A DNA stretch of 64,000 bases. Source: Physcomitrium patens. Lineage: Eukaryota > Streptophyta > Bryopsida > Funariales > Funariaceae. The stretch covers positions 11,346,627 to 11,410,626 of the forward strand of contig NC_037257.1 of assembly GCF_000002425.4 (NCBI RefSeq). Reading direction: 5' to 3'. The position numbers and the translations under genes are program-made. Position 1 is the first letter of the stretch. Each line of letters opens with the position of its first letter. Below, piece by piece: positions 1 to 10,759 of this stretch. The notes below the pieces were generated by a model. That model worked only from the letters and a program-made list of their open reading frames with translations, was not told the origin of the DNA and did not search any database.

Positions 1-690
1 CCTTCAGAGCACAATATTCTTCACACGACAAGTTACAATTTACATTAGGATAGAGATGTTTTTCATGGAATCTTTACGAATAAGGGAAGTTCATTGACGA
101 TATCAAGACCTGTCCAAAATAGCAGTAGATCAGGACTGCACTTTTATTAGGACCAATAACTGAGCATGATTCCTTTTGACGGACTGAAAACCCAATTGGG
201 TCCATTAAGAGGGTTTGCTGATCTTTCCATGGGGAGCTCGTGGAGCAATTGGGTTAAGCTTCCTTGTGGCAACCAACATAGAACTAGGCAAGTTACTCCG
301 AAGACATTGAGACATGATGAAGGAAACTGGGTCCAGATGTATTAGAGTCAAGTAATCCTTTGTTCTGTACTCGCAAATTTTCTCCATACCGTTCCTTGGC
401 TTTGTAGATCCTGTTCAAGATCAAACATCTCTTAGATGCTCTATGATTTGAAGAGTTCATGCGGGGATATAGGTCACGTGGACGTGGTAACCGGCACTTA
501 GGATTCGGCCAATGTAGGCTTTGATATCTCACTGGGCTGAATTGGCGTGACGTCGAATGAATTGACATCGTCCGTGAGGTACTAACACACGCATCGTCCA
601 AATGTACCCACAAGACCAGTACCTGAGATAATCAACGCGGTCCTGCGGTCAAGAGACCTGTTAGGGTCTTTCAGCAACAAGTTTTCAGAG
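1..690. other. Unassigned upstream region, no gene recognised
   Basis: This stretch has roughly balanced base composition, unlike the AT-rich repeats later in the window, so it may be untranslated or exonic sequence of a neighbouring gene. The longest open frame is on the minus strand (293-613, 106 codons), but its translation shows no domain I recognise. No splice-consistent exon chain could be built from it. It may include 5' sequence of the acylphosphatase-like gene that follows. Confidence 0.4.
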
Positions 691-715
691 AGTGATTATA
701 AAAACTAGGGACAAC

Positions 716-1324
716 ATGTGTTCGGGCATGTGCACGCATTTTCACCCATCCACTCGCAAGAACGAAGAATACATGAAGCATCTGAAGGAGCATCAATATC
801 TTCACACCTTCAAACGTGATGGTATAGTTGCGGTTGTACGATCTCCTCACGCTCACCCTATCGAATCAGTGAGTAAATCACACCCATGTTCCGGATAATT
901 ACAGGCTTGTTGCCCGTTGGCTTACGGCGGCACACTCAAATTGCCCTAATTCACCATACTCGTCTGAATTCACATTGAATAGGATCTGATCGGCCCAGAA
1001 ATCAAACCTTCTCGTGACCTAATCTGGAACTACACATGAATTGGCATCGAGCAGGTGCATGTGAGGATCACTGGCAAAGTGCAAAACGTGCGCTACCTGA
1101 CGTGGGCAACGGAGCACGCGAAGCTGATGAGCATAGATGGGTGGATCCGCAACGTGAAAGATGGATCCCTGGAAGCTGTGTTCTCTGGAAAGTCTGTATC
1201 AGTGGACAAGATGCTTGATATTTGCAAAACTGGGCCGAGCTACGCCCAAGTGAAACAGATTGAAGCCGAAGCATGTGATCCGCCAAGAGGGACAGGATTC
1301 CACATCCTGTCTACCCACGAGTAA
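716..1324 (+). CDS. Acylphosphatase-like protein (two exons, first exon tentative)
   Basis: Exon 2 (1055-1324, stop TAA) encodes an almost complete acylphosphatase fold: the N-terminal strand VHVRITGKVQNV, the second signature GWIRNVKDGSLEAVFSG with the conserved Asn, and the C-terminal segment ending GTGFHI. Acylphosphatases hydrolyse carboxyl-phosphate bonds of small acyl phosphates in the cytosol or organelles. Exon 2 has no in-frame ATG at its start; it follows an acceptor CAG at 1052-1054. A donor GTGAGTAA at 869 ends an open frame in the same phase whose first ATG is at 716, giving a 140-residue product; this first exon (716-868) is inferred only from splice signals and phase. Odd point: in the first signature the family reads VQGVxFR or VQGVxYR, but here it is VQNVRYL, so the catalytic Arg position is Leu. 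The family call is confident; activity is doubtful. Confidence 0.72.
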
Positions 1325-3316
1325 AAATGACTTGCACCTTCTTCCCTAATACTCGCTGGCGCATTTGGCATTTGGCATCCACTCTCACAAAACTGGGTGT
1401 TCTTACCGGCGATCAGGACATGTGATGCTTTGGTCTGAATGAAGTTGCTACAATTGCATTCATGTGTGTTTTTATTATTGTTGCATCACGGATTTCAAAC
1501 TGCAGTGCCAAGTTTGTTTATGGAGTGCTCATCATCAATCTGCAACAGCATTTCATGTTTCATGCCGACAGTTGAGGTTCAAAAAGTGCCAGTTTTGTTG
1601 TTGTTGGTGTTGTTAGTGTTGTTGTATACAGAACTAATGTGGAGTTGTGTGTGTGATTGTCTCATGATCCAGCCCAATGAAATCGCCAGCTTACAACAAG
1701 GAGGTGACATCCACATGCCTTCTCAGTTCTCTCTATCTCTCTCTCCTTTTATTTTGTATATATATATAGATATAGATATAATATCCTAGTCACTCATGCA
1801 GTGCAAAGGGTCTTGTAATTTTGTGATGAAAAGTATAATTAAATGATTCTAGCCCAAGTCATCATTTATTTGAGTAAAAGGGGGATACCCAAATATAAAT
1901 AATTAATATACATGAAACAGTTTGAAAGGTAAATACATGCATTGATGATTTATATATACATACATACATACATACAGAAGTGTGTGAATGTATGTGTTTA
2001 GTTCTTTGTTCAATTATGTTGTATAAGCCATTATGTAAGACAATCCCAAAGAAACAACTTCTATAAACTCTCTTGTGATATTTGTAAACTTGGAATCCTG
2101 AGAGGCTAAGCATTTCAAAAATTGATGCTGTATGAAGTGCATACCTTGTCATTTCTTATAAGCATTGTTTATTTGTTCTTTCATATTATATTCTATCAAA
2201 AAAAATTGAATGAAGTTTTAAATTTAGTTGTGTAAGCTGCAGATCTTTATTCGCAGTATGTTTCTAATAAAATGATTTACTGTAACTCTGTCAAGTGTGT
2301 AGTTTCGTTCAAGTGAATAGAGTATTTAATGTTTTTAATTATAATAATTGGATATCTTAGTCAAACTTATTATTTGAACATACAAATGTAAAATTGTAAT
2401 TAGAACAAAGAAGTATATATATAATAAAAATAAATAAATAAATAAATATATATATATATATATATTAAAATAAGTAGCAGCAAATTATTGTATGACCATA
2501 ATTCGTATAGCATGTTGTCAGGAGTGACGGGGCTTTAAGATTATTTTGTATGGTATTATACAATTATTATCAGCTACTTTAAAAAAAACATTCCAAACTA
2601 CTTGCAAACTCTGATTTTATTTATTTATCAGTGTTGTTGAGTTTGTGTTCATCAGAAATGTTGCGTTTGAATATTTATTACAGGAAATAAAAGGAACAAA
2701 ATTAGTGACAAGGAGAGAGAGCTCAAAATTCAAGCTACCTGCTAAAAACATTCTTAATGATCATTAAATTATTATTATTATTGTTATTATTAATATTATT
2801 TATTATTATTTATTATTTGAACATTATGATAAACGTATATGTAAAGAAAGCAAAGATTTAAGCATTTGGAGTTTTGATGTTTTTCAACAAGCCAACTCTT
2901 TTAGTTTTACAAAATATATCAGAAAAGAGAAAAATATAACTATGTATATGTATATATATATATATATATATATTCAATGATCAAGAATAAGAAGTAAAAT
3001 TTGAATGTGCTCACCATTTATTCATTAGATTGTCGCATCATTTAATGAGCCAATAAATCCATAATTTACCAATATTTCACTATACCAGAACTCACAGAAA
3101 ATGTATAATAAAATAAATCTTCTCCAACAAACAAAAATCATCCATCTCCATTATGTTTTTTTCATTAATAAATAAACAAAGGTTTCGAAAAAACCAAGAT
3201 ATTATATATATTTTTATTTTTATTTCACCAACGCACGATGATTTCAATAGTAGTATCTATTGTCAAATTTGGTTGTGTTTTAAAACGTAAATGACCCAAG
3301 TATATTAAATCAGTAT
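1325..3316. other. Intergenic AT-rich region with microsatellites
   Basis: No coding region is supported here. The first few hundred bases are probably the 3' UTR of the acylphosphatase-like gene. Simple repeats visible are a TA/GATA run near 1757-1782, a CATA run near 1957-1977, an AAAT/TA run at about 2426-2466, ATT-rich repeats at 2766-2818 and a TA run at about 2948-2972. Confidence 0.6.
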
Positions 3317-3635
3317 TTGGAATCTGCCCGGGTTCGAGATTCCACGCCGGGCCCGGGCAGATCCGTGCTCGTCCGCCCTAGACTCGGCCCGTCCTTTCGA
3401 AGTGGGACTTGTTGGTCGAAGAGGGGGTCTTCACGGCTGCGCCTAGAGCATGTTGTTGCTTTCGCGTTGCGTTGCGTATGCCCGTCTTCTTCGACTTCTT
3501 CTTCTGCGTGATCGTGCCACTGACCCAGCTGAACGCTTCATCGCTGCATTCCTCCACCCTGAAGCTGCTGCTGCTGCAGCCAATTGCGCTTCTATCAAGC
3601 CGTGTCGTCACGGGGTTAACAATCCGGTAGTCGCC
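3317..3635 (+). promoter_or_regulatory. GC-rich promoter-proximal/5' leader region of SmD1
   Basis: Base composition switches abruptly from AT-rich to GC-rich at about 3325 and stays so up to the SmD1 start codon at 3636. It includes short GC palindromic stretches such as CGGGCCCGGGC near 3347 and a CTG/CAG cluster near 3564. I infer core promoter plus 5' UTR. No clear TATA box is visible at a suitable distance. Confidence 0.45.
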
Positions 3636-4963
3636 ATGAAGCTCGTCAGGTGTGCTGCTCACCTTCTCTTCTTTACTTTCGTCTTGCATGTTTGGATTAG
3701 GGTTTTCACGGTGGAATAATGCTCTACACCGTCATTGTGTGGGTTTATGTCAGTGATTCGAAGAGCGGGAAGTGGATTTTGGCCTATGTTGTGTAGTGTG
3801 CTTTAGCGGAGTGTTTTTGTTAGAGTGACAATGGTTGGGTTTCGTGGGGTTTTTGGGTTGGCGCAGATTTTTGATGAAACTGAACAATGAGACGGTATCG
3901 ATAGAACTAAAAAATGGTACCATTGTGCACGGCACTATCACAGGTGCGTCGTCCTCGTCAGTTCGTGACCTTCTTTTTGCGCTTAAACCCAATATTAGGG
4001 TGAGGTGACTCGGAGGTCCACTCTTGTTAGCCCTTCATCCCTTTTTTTTTTTTTTTTTTTTTTTTTTTGAGTGTCCCTGCGATTAGCCAGTCGTACGTTT
4101 TGATACCCGGCTGGTGCGGGGCAGAAGTGGTTTAGTTTCGGAGGTTTTAGGTTTACACAGGGCTGGGTGCGCTGCGGAGAATTTGTTCGAGGCGGGTTCT
4201 GGATTTCTGCTGTAGAGATTGATATTGTTGGAGTTTGAGAATCATGGCCGTGGAGCTTCATTTAAAGTTTATCGAAAGGTTCATACTCAAGTAGTCTGTT
4301 GCAGTTTTTTCTTGTTTCAATGATAGCATTAGTCCGAGGTTTTCCTTCAGTATGTCCTGGTTCAACTCTAGTCCAATTTGTATCGCAGCTTCTCCTTTGA
4401 GCGCCATATAAATTTATGTGCATCAGTTCTCCTTGAATAGCATGATTGCCTGCTAGTGAAGGAATTCAGAATTTCTGATCTTGTGAGAATTCTTCTGCAG
4501 GAGTGGATATCAGCATGAACACGCATATGAAGTCCGTCAAACTCACTTTGAAGGGGAAGGTTCCTGTGGCTCTGGATCATCTCAGCATCCGTGGAAACAA
4601 CATCCGATATTACATACTTCCTGACAGTTTGAATCTCGACACGCTTCTTGTGGATGATACACCTCGCGTGAAATCCAAGAAGCCTGTTGCTGGTATGTTG
4701 GTGGATTCTTTCTTGAAACCCAAGCAGCGCACCTGTTGGCTTACTTTATTCATTATGTGGTTTACTGATTTTTGATACTTAAAAAAACATCCTACCAGAA
4801 TAGTCAGGGCGTGGATGCTGCATAGTTTATTTTTGTTGAAGGTTAATTTTTTCACGTATTATTTTCCTGAAAGATCTTACAATGATGAAATGCTCTTGCA
4901 GGCAAACCTGTGGGTAGAGGAAGAGGACGCGGTCGTGGCAGGGGACGTGGACGTGGGCGTTAA
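3636..4963 (+). CDS. SmD1: Small nuclear ribonucleoprotein Sm D1 (four exons)
   Basis: SmD1 is one of the seven Sm proteins that form the heteroheptameric ring on U1, U2, U4 and U5 snRNAs in the spliceosome. Coding exons are 3636-3649 (14 nt, MKLVR), 3867-3943, 4501-4692 and 4902-4963; introns have GT-AG ends and phases fit exactly, giving 114 residues, the usual length. The Sm1 motif lies at about residues 13-45 and Sm2 at about 60-80, containing [17 protein letters not shown]. The C-terminus (about 97-114) is a run of Arg-Gly dipeptides, the known target of symmetric arginine dimethylation and SMN binding in this family. The start is fixed by the conserved N-terminus [20 protein letters not shown]. 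Nothing is broken. Intron 2 carries a 27-T tract (4042-4068). Confidence 0.96.
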
Positions 4964-6277
4964 TTTTGTATTCTAGTGCCCTTTTTAGGGTTTCCATTGT
5001 AGTTAGAGTTTCCGGTGTACGAAGATGAACCTCAAACTTGCTTTTCTATCACCTTGTGGGTGGCCGCTCCACTTTTTTTTCTCAATTTAGTAGTCCCAAG
5101 TAGGAACTAAGCGCTTGCAGGTGACAATCAACAGCCTAAAGCGGTCGAGAATCAGTAGTGGCCTGTAGTCATGTATCAAGGAAGTGCTTGGCAATGGTTC
5201 TCTAATCACGAAGCAACTTATTTAAAAAAAAAGAGACACTAGCATTTCTCAATCTTCTGTCAACTTGCAGCTTCAGTAATAATGCAATTGGCTGCAATAT
5301 CAATTGGCAGTTGACCTACACTCTGGTTTCTCTTATGTTCTCTTTTTGATCACTTGGTACGATCATTTTTCGAATGTAATTTTTCGGTTCCAATCAAGTG
5401 TAGAAAAGGTTATAAACATGTTGTGGAGTAAAACTATTCTTGCTTGGATTTTCTGATGACTAGGGTTTAGGGTTGCTTGTTCAGTTTTCTTGAGTTTATT
5501 ATCATTTAACCATGGAACATAGCATGGTCTGCGTAAGGATCAGAATAAGATAACATTTGAGTTTTCCACAACCAGATTTTTTGACATGCGTGTAGTCATA
5601 AAGTTGTTTAAAAGGACTTCCGAATATATTGCTTACGATTGGTAGTAAATAATAGACATTGTCGTGATGTGAGCCAACGTTTACCAGGAAACTGTTGATC
5701 TACAACTAAAGCAGCGTTCCGGCTATTTCCCATACGGTTCAACAGCCTCTGGTGACCATAGCGGAGCCTTGTAATACCTGCAACAGACATGGAGTAAGAG
5801 GATTCTGCCATAATTCGCGAGCGGTCTAGGATGCGGTCCTCGCATGGTGATCTTGATTTTGGCCATCACTTTGATAATATATAGTGACGAAAATGAGAAG
5901 CATTAGCAATTTGCTTCTGAGAGATGGCAACGGGTTTATGAACTTAATTTGATTCCAAACGTGTACATTCGGTGATTGCTAAACTGGTATCGCCGATTAT
6001 TTGAGTCCAATCGACAGTGGAGATTACTTATCTAAGCTTGCAATTATTGCTGATGTTGGTCACTACTCATACAGGTTCTTCATTTCATCTTGTACATTTC
6101 TAGGAATAACTTAAGGGCTAGTTCCTAAATAAAGCTGTCCGATCAGCTTGTAGCTGAAGAAGCTTTTTTTCCCGAAAAGACTAACACACTGAATTGGGAG
6201 AGCTTTGTGTGGGCATCTTGCTTACTAAAATCGTGGGAGCAAAAATTCATCAAGATTAGACAGGTTGGCAGAGATTA
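4964..6277. other. Intergenic region between convergent SmD1 and ABCG genes
   Basis: This contains the 3' UTRs of SmD1 (+) and of the ABCG gene (-). A minus-strand open frame at 5608-5811 (67 codons) is partly bounded by splice-like TTGCAG/GT and GGTAAAC motifs but has no recognisable similarity, so I do not call it a gene. Confidence 0.5.
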
Positions 6278-8413
6278 CTACCGTCGCCTGCACCCCATCT
6301 TGAGACGAAGAACAACAAAACAGAGGAATCGATATAGGATAACAAAACCTGCCATGATTCCCAGGTTGGTCCATTTGTTGTCTGCACTTCCCTGGAGGCC
6401 TCCTTGCTCCAGCACTTGACTTCCCGTGAGACTGCACTGCCCTGCCCCGTAAAGATCACTGAAGCATTTGTCGCTGACGTGAGAGTATTCATTAATCAAG
6501 AGGGCTTCCAGGGGGTATTTATAGAGGGACAAGTAGTGTGCCCAGAGCCAGTACTTCGGCAAATTATCCCTAGAAATGAAGAACCCTGAATAGAGGAAGA
6601 AAGCGCCCAATAAACCCATGACGATGGTATATCCCAGTTGGTAATTCGGTACAATGGCACTGAATAGAGCCACAAAGGAGTAGGCCGTGACGAGGAGGAC
6701 CCAAATCGTCAGGATGAAGAAGAGGAAAGCGAAGGGCTGGGGTGCAAGGCCCACCAACCAGTAGAGGGGTGCGGAGAAGAGCACGGCATTGAAAAGTAAG
6801 AAGGGGAGGAATATCAAGGTATTGGCCACTATGTAGGACATCATCCGGTACGCACCTCTCGATGTCTCACGAGACATGATACGACATTCCTCGAGGAAAC
6901 AGGGGAGGACTTCTATTGATGATGATAGAAGGAGAGTGACAATGAAAGCCAGAAGACCATAGCGCTCGGACATTCCTCGGGTGCCGTGTCCCATGTTTGC
7001 ATACACGCTACCCAGACAGATGCCTCCAATCAGTGAATGCAGCGTGCGTGCTTTTAAGAGCTGCTTCGTCCTGTAAACATTTATGAAGAACCGGTGTACC
7101 AAAACGGCGATTTCTTGCCAGCTTGAGTTAGCGAAAGAAATGTCGGACGGATTGGTACACAATTTGGTCGACTTTGGAAGCAGTACATGCGCACTGTCTA
7201 AATCTGAGCTACCGTAGTGTTGCAGTTCTGTGTTGCCCGGAGGTCTGGCAGTTGCAGGATTTTCGAACGTGCAACAGTTACAATCTTCATCCAGTTGGTC
7301 AATGATGTCAATCGCGTACTCTAGCGGATTGCTTTGCTCTGGAATCGTGTGACCTGAAGCAGCAAGTCGAACCGAGAGCAGATCCAGAGGTCCGTGATGA
7401 ATTACCTTTCCGCCAGCTAGCAACAAAATGGAGTTCAGGAGCTCAAGAATTCGATAGCTTGGTTGATGTATGCTGAGAATAATGGTGCGATTGTGGGATA
7501 TTGCCATTCTGCTCAACATCGATACCACATGCAGAGCGGAACCACTGTCCAATCCAGACGTGGGTTCATCGAGTATCAATACGGCAGGATCGTGGATGAC
7601 ATCTACGCCGATGGAAACACGGCGCCTCTCTCCACCAGAAAGTCCTCGAAAATTATCGTTGCCGACGCGAGATTTCGCAACATGGAGCAAGCCAAGCTCT
7701 TCCATGGTACTCTGCACTCGCAGCTTCTTCTCGGCCATAGAAATATACGAAGAGATGCGAAGACGAGCGCTGTACATCAAGGTCTCTTCGACAGTCAACA
7801 TTGGAAATAGCGCATCATCTTGCATTACGTAACCTGAGATCCTTCGAAATTGCTGACGCTCCATTTGTTGCTGATTGACCAACATGCTGCTTGGGCGGCT
7901 GCTTGGCCTGAGTTCACATGCCAGGACCTCCAGAAGCGTGGATTTCCCCGCTCCACTTGGCCCAGCCACTCCGAGAATCTCCCCTGGCCTTGCTTTCATG
8001 TTAATTCGATTTAGCACATACTTCGATGAGTCTATTTTCTCAATCGAATCGTCATGTTTATTGCCACAGCAGCCCCACCATCCCGGACTTGCAGATTTTC
8101 GTGGCTTTGTAATCTTGTATGACATGTCCCGAAGCTCAATCTCATAGCTCTTTGTCCTTGACAGCGGAGGTGTGGTTGACTTGAGCGCTGCCTCTACAGC
8201 CAGCTCCGAGATCTTCCATTCCGGGTATGAAAAATCGTAGTGAATTTTGCTCACTTTTTGAGATGGAAATGTCCGAGTTGTGACGATTCCATGCTTGTTG
8301 ATTGAATACAGGTGGCCATGACAGCACGCTTTGATGAAACAGGCGCTTGTAAGATTGGTTACTTCACCGCCGGTGCTCTCCATCTGATTTGTCAATGCGT
8401 TGTTATGATCCAT
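6278..8413 (-). CDS. ABCG (white-brown complex) half-size ABC transporter
   Basis: This intronless gene encodes 711 residues in the NBD-then-TMD order of ABCG half-transporters, which dimerise in membranes and export lipids, cuticle/suberin precursors or hormones. Walker A GPSGAGKST is at about 151-159, the Q-loop VMQDD near 197-201, the signature LSGGERRRVSIG at about 258-269, Walker B LILDEPTSGLDS at about 279-290 and the switch His in LSIHQP near 316. From about residue 430 there are about six hydrophobic segments typical of the ABC2 membrane domain, and the protein ends in a basic MGCRRR. It most resembles the plant ABCG4/5/8/10-type clade (family knowledge; substrate unknown). The first in-frame ATG after an upstream stop is at 8413; an in-frame TTG two codons earlier is not a plausible plant start. 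The N-terminal part before the NBD is unusually long. Confidence 0.93.
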   Translation of the reverse strand: MDHNNALTNQMESTGGEVTNLTSACFIKACCHGHLYSINKHGIVTTRTFPSQKVSKIHYDFSYPEWKISELAVEAALKSTTPPLSRTKSYEIELRDMSYKITKPRKSASPGWWGCCGNKHDDSIEKIDSSKYVLNRINMKARPGEILGVAGPSGAGKSTLLEVLACELRPSSRPSSMLVNQQQMERQQFRRISGYVMQDDALFPMLTVEETLMYSARLRISSYISMAEKKLRVQSTMEELGLLHVAKSRVGNDNFRGLSGGERRRVSIGVDVIHDPAVLILDEPTSGLDSGSALHVVSMLSRMAISHNRTIILSIHQPSYRILELLNSILLLAGGKVIHHGPLDLLSVRLAASGHTIPEQSNPLEYAIDIIDQLDEDCNCCTFENPATARPPGNTELQHYGSSDLDSAHVLLPKSTKLCTNPSDISFANSSWQEIAVLVHRFFINVYRTKQLLKARTLHSLIGGICLGSVYANMGHGTRGMSERYGLLAFIVTLLLSSSIEVLPCFLEECRIMSRETSRGAYRMMSYIVANTLIFLPFLLFNAVLFSAPLYWLVGLAPQPFAFLFFILTIWVLLVTAYSFVALFSAIVPNYQLGYTIVMGLLGAFFLYSGFFISRDNLPKYWLWAHYLSLYKYPLEALLINEYSHVSDKCFSDLYGAGQCSLTGSQVLEQGGLQGSADNKWTNLGIMAGFVILYRFLCFVVLRLKMGCRRR

Positions 8414-10680
8414 TTTCAAACACTTCGAGGAATGTTCTTCTTGTTAACCGAAGTGGACTTGAAAAATGCTCAACTGTCTGACATTGGCAGCAGCTCAAAT
8501 CTAAGACCTTGCAAACGCCAAAACACAAGCGAAAGGGGATGGCTCAAATGCTTTGTTCTTATGATCAGGCCATTACCCATTTCAAGTGTAAGGTGCAGCC
8601 GAAGTCTCCTTGACATGAACAAAAACATCTTCAAGAAACAAACTCAAGGCTGCAAACCCAATGCTTTCCATTCCGTCATCACTATCACACATAGAATGCC
8701 GCCAATTGGAAAGAAGCGCACAAGACCCTTTGTGGTTCCACAGTGACGTCCATCTCACACCAGTCGAGGAGAAAGGAACTTCAGGGCTGCGCTACAACTT
8801 CGGCAATCATGTTCTCCAAGGTCATAATTTCATCTATTCTGCAGTCTCAATAAATTCTTTTAAGCGCTCTGCCATCTGCATCTATCCGCTTGAAGTTCAT
8901 GAAATATGGCCTTCACCTGGTTTATTCATGAGTGTTGCACCAAACGTCGCATTGTTAGAACTTTTAGAACTGTTGAACTGCACCAAGAGCAACTTGAAAC
9001 TTCGAGAAACAGGGAACAGAGTGAGCGGTGCTCGCCTGTTCAAAAACTACCGGACATTGCTCTAAAACTACATGAAATAGAAAGGAAAACGAAATACTCT
9101 TACCTGCATTCGAAAGGTCCTGTCGACAAAGGTCAAGAACATGACACGAGGATGTTCATTTTATGCACAAGAGGATGGTAATGCAGCTCTGCAATTGTTG
9201 TTGCAAGAAGAGACCCCAGTCCTCTGGGAATTGCAGGCAGTTGGGCACCAGGGAAGTTGAGTGGCCATTAGTAAGTGCCAAATATCCCAGTGATCTGCAA
9301 CTTGAAGGGAGTAAGAGAGGACCAGCCTGTGTCCTAGTTGCAGGGCAGAAAGCACCCCACGTGCACACCCCATTACGTCGTTTTAACTCATTAGGTTGTC
9401 GTGTTGCTGTCACAGGATCCAAGAACTCAGGACTGCATCTGCATCGACTATAATTTAAAATTCATCTAGCTAATACAATCTCGACTCTATCATTATGTCG
9501 AAATTTGATTTTAGTCCTGTTGAAGTAAATCTCCTCGTAATTCCCTTCATCCACACATCTCCCTGTAATTTTGTGTTGAATTCTAGAGATTGAGGCAAGC
9601 AACAGAGCAACACTGGTGGACTGATCGGTGAAAATGTTGATCTTGTTACTGTCACGACTCCCTAATGATGTACAAGACTCGGATGTTTGTAAAGTAATAA
9701 CAAGCTAACCTATCAGTTCTCCAAATCAGACACTCCAATCACTTTTGAGTCACAAGGAACAGCCCTACGCCTCAATGACATCAGCGTGAAATATCCGGAC
9801 ACTCGGCTTGCTTATCAACTGCAAACTCTACAAGTCCACTGTTGATGTATGTATAAACCAAAACTTCTGAATCCATTCTTATCAATAATTTTCCATTTTT
9901 AAAGCAAAATGTGAACGGATCTCTCTATGCCATGCTCACGGTGAGGATCCACAACTTGGCATCAGATTCAGGTGTTAAGAGTTAAGTCAAAACCAACAAT
10001 GAAGTATACGATACTTGCTACAGCACTGCTTAATTAGTGCCCAACTCACTTACTTCAAGATTTTAGGGGCAGAATCGATGATTAAGTACTGGTACTTTGG
10101 AAACTTAACTCTCCTTCACATGATTTCCCCTTCTGCGTACACAGTCCACTCCAAGTCGACGATCATTCCATCTCAGAAGAGAGGATATGCTTTTGGTGTG
10201 CCTTGGAGAAATGCTTCTCAAGCTCCACAACTAATTGCCTTCGGCCACCATCATTTCTGCACAGGCTGTTACAACCATGTGCTTCTCCTGTATCCACAGG
10301 AACCAAACAATTCAATAAAAATCAGAGTTCAGAAGCCGCACAAACTATTACTCTGCTATAATGCTATCATGCCTGCTATTGCATTGAGTACGTACAGTAA
10401 AATTCTTGTTCTGACGTGAAGACAAACCAAAGATACACTGATATATCGTGTATTACTGTAATGATAGTGCCTTAATTCTTTGGTCGCCCTGCACACACTT
10501 CAGACCACACGAACTTGCAGAACTCTGCAAGAGTTCCAACACTGTTGATGAATCAAGTTGTGAACTCTTCCGCTCCTTAATCTACAAATGCGGTTGTCAG
10601 AATTCTCGGTTGAGGTTCCGGGATTTTGCAGGCAGTTGGTGCACCCTATTTTACAATTGTTCTTGCATTATTATTATGTA
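8414..10680. other. Intergenic/5' region of the ABCG gene, no gene recognised
   Basis: Moderate base composition up to about 10.68 kb suggests promoter and 5' UTR of the minus-strand ABCG gene. Several open frames of 70-134 codons occur on both strands (for example 10015-10419 +), but none shows a recognisable domain, and several overlap each other in different frames. I see no RNA gene. Confidence 0.45.
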
Positions 10681-10759
10681 ATATTTTTTTTATTCTTATT
10701 TGCATTTTCTATTTTTTTGGATATATTTGAGTTTAATATAGAGTCTCTTTCAAATCAAG

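Noticed and set aside
293..613. Minus-strand 106-codon open frame
   Set aside because: The translation resembles no family I know and has no supporting exon structure.
3325..3360. GGTTCGAGATTCC resembling a tRNA B box
   Set aside because: No A box, acceptor stem or cloverleaf could be formed with flanking sequence.
5608..5811. Minus-strand 67-codon open frame with splice-like edges
   Set aside because: No recognisable domain, no start context support, and no partner exons found.
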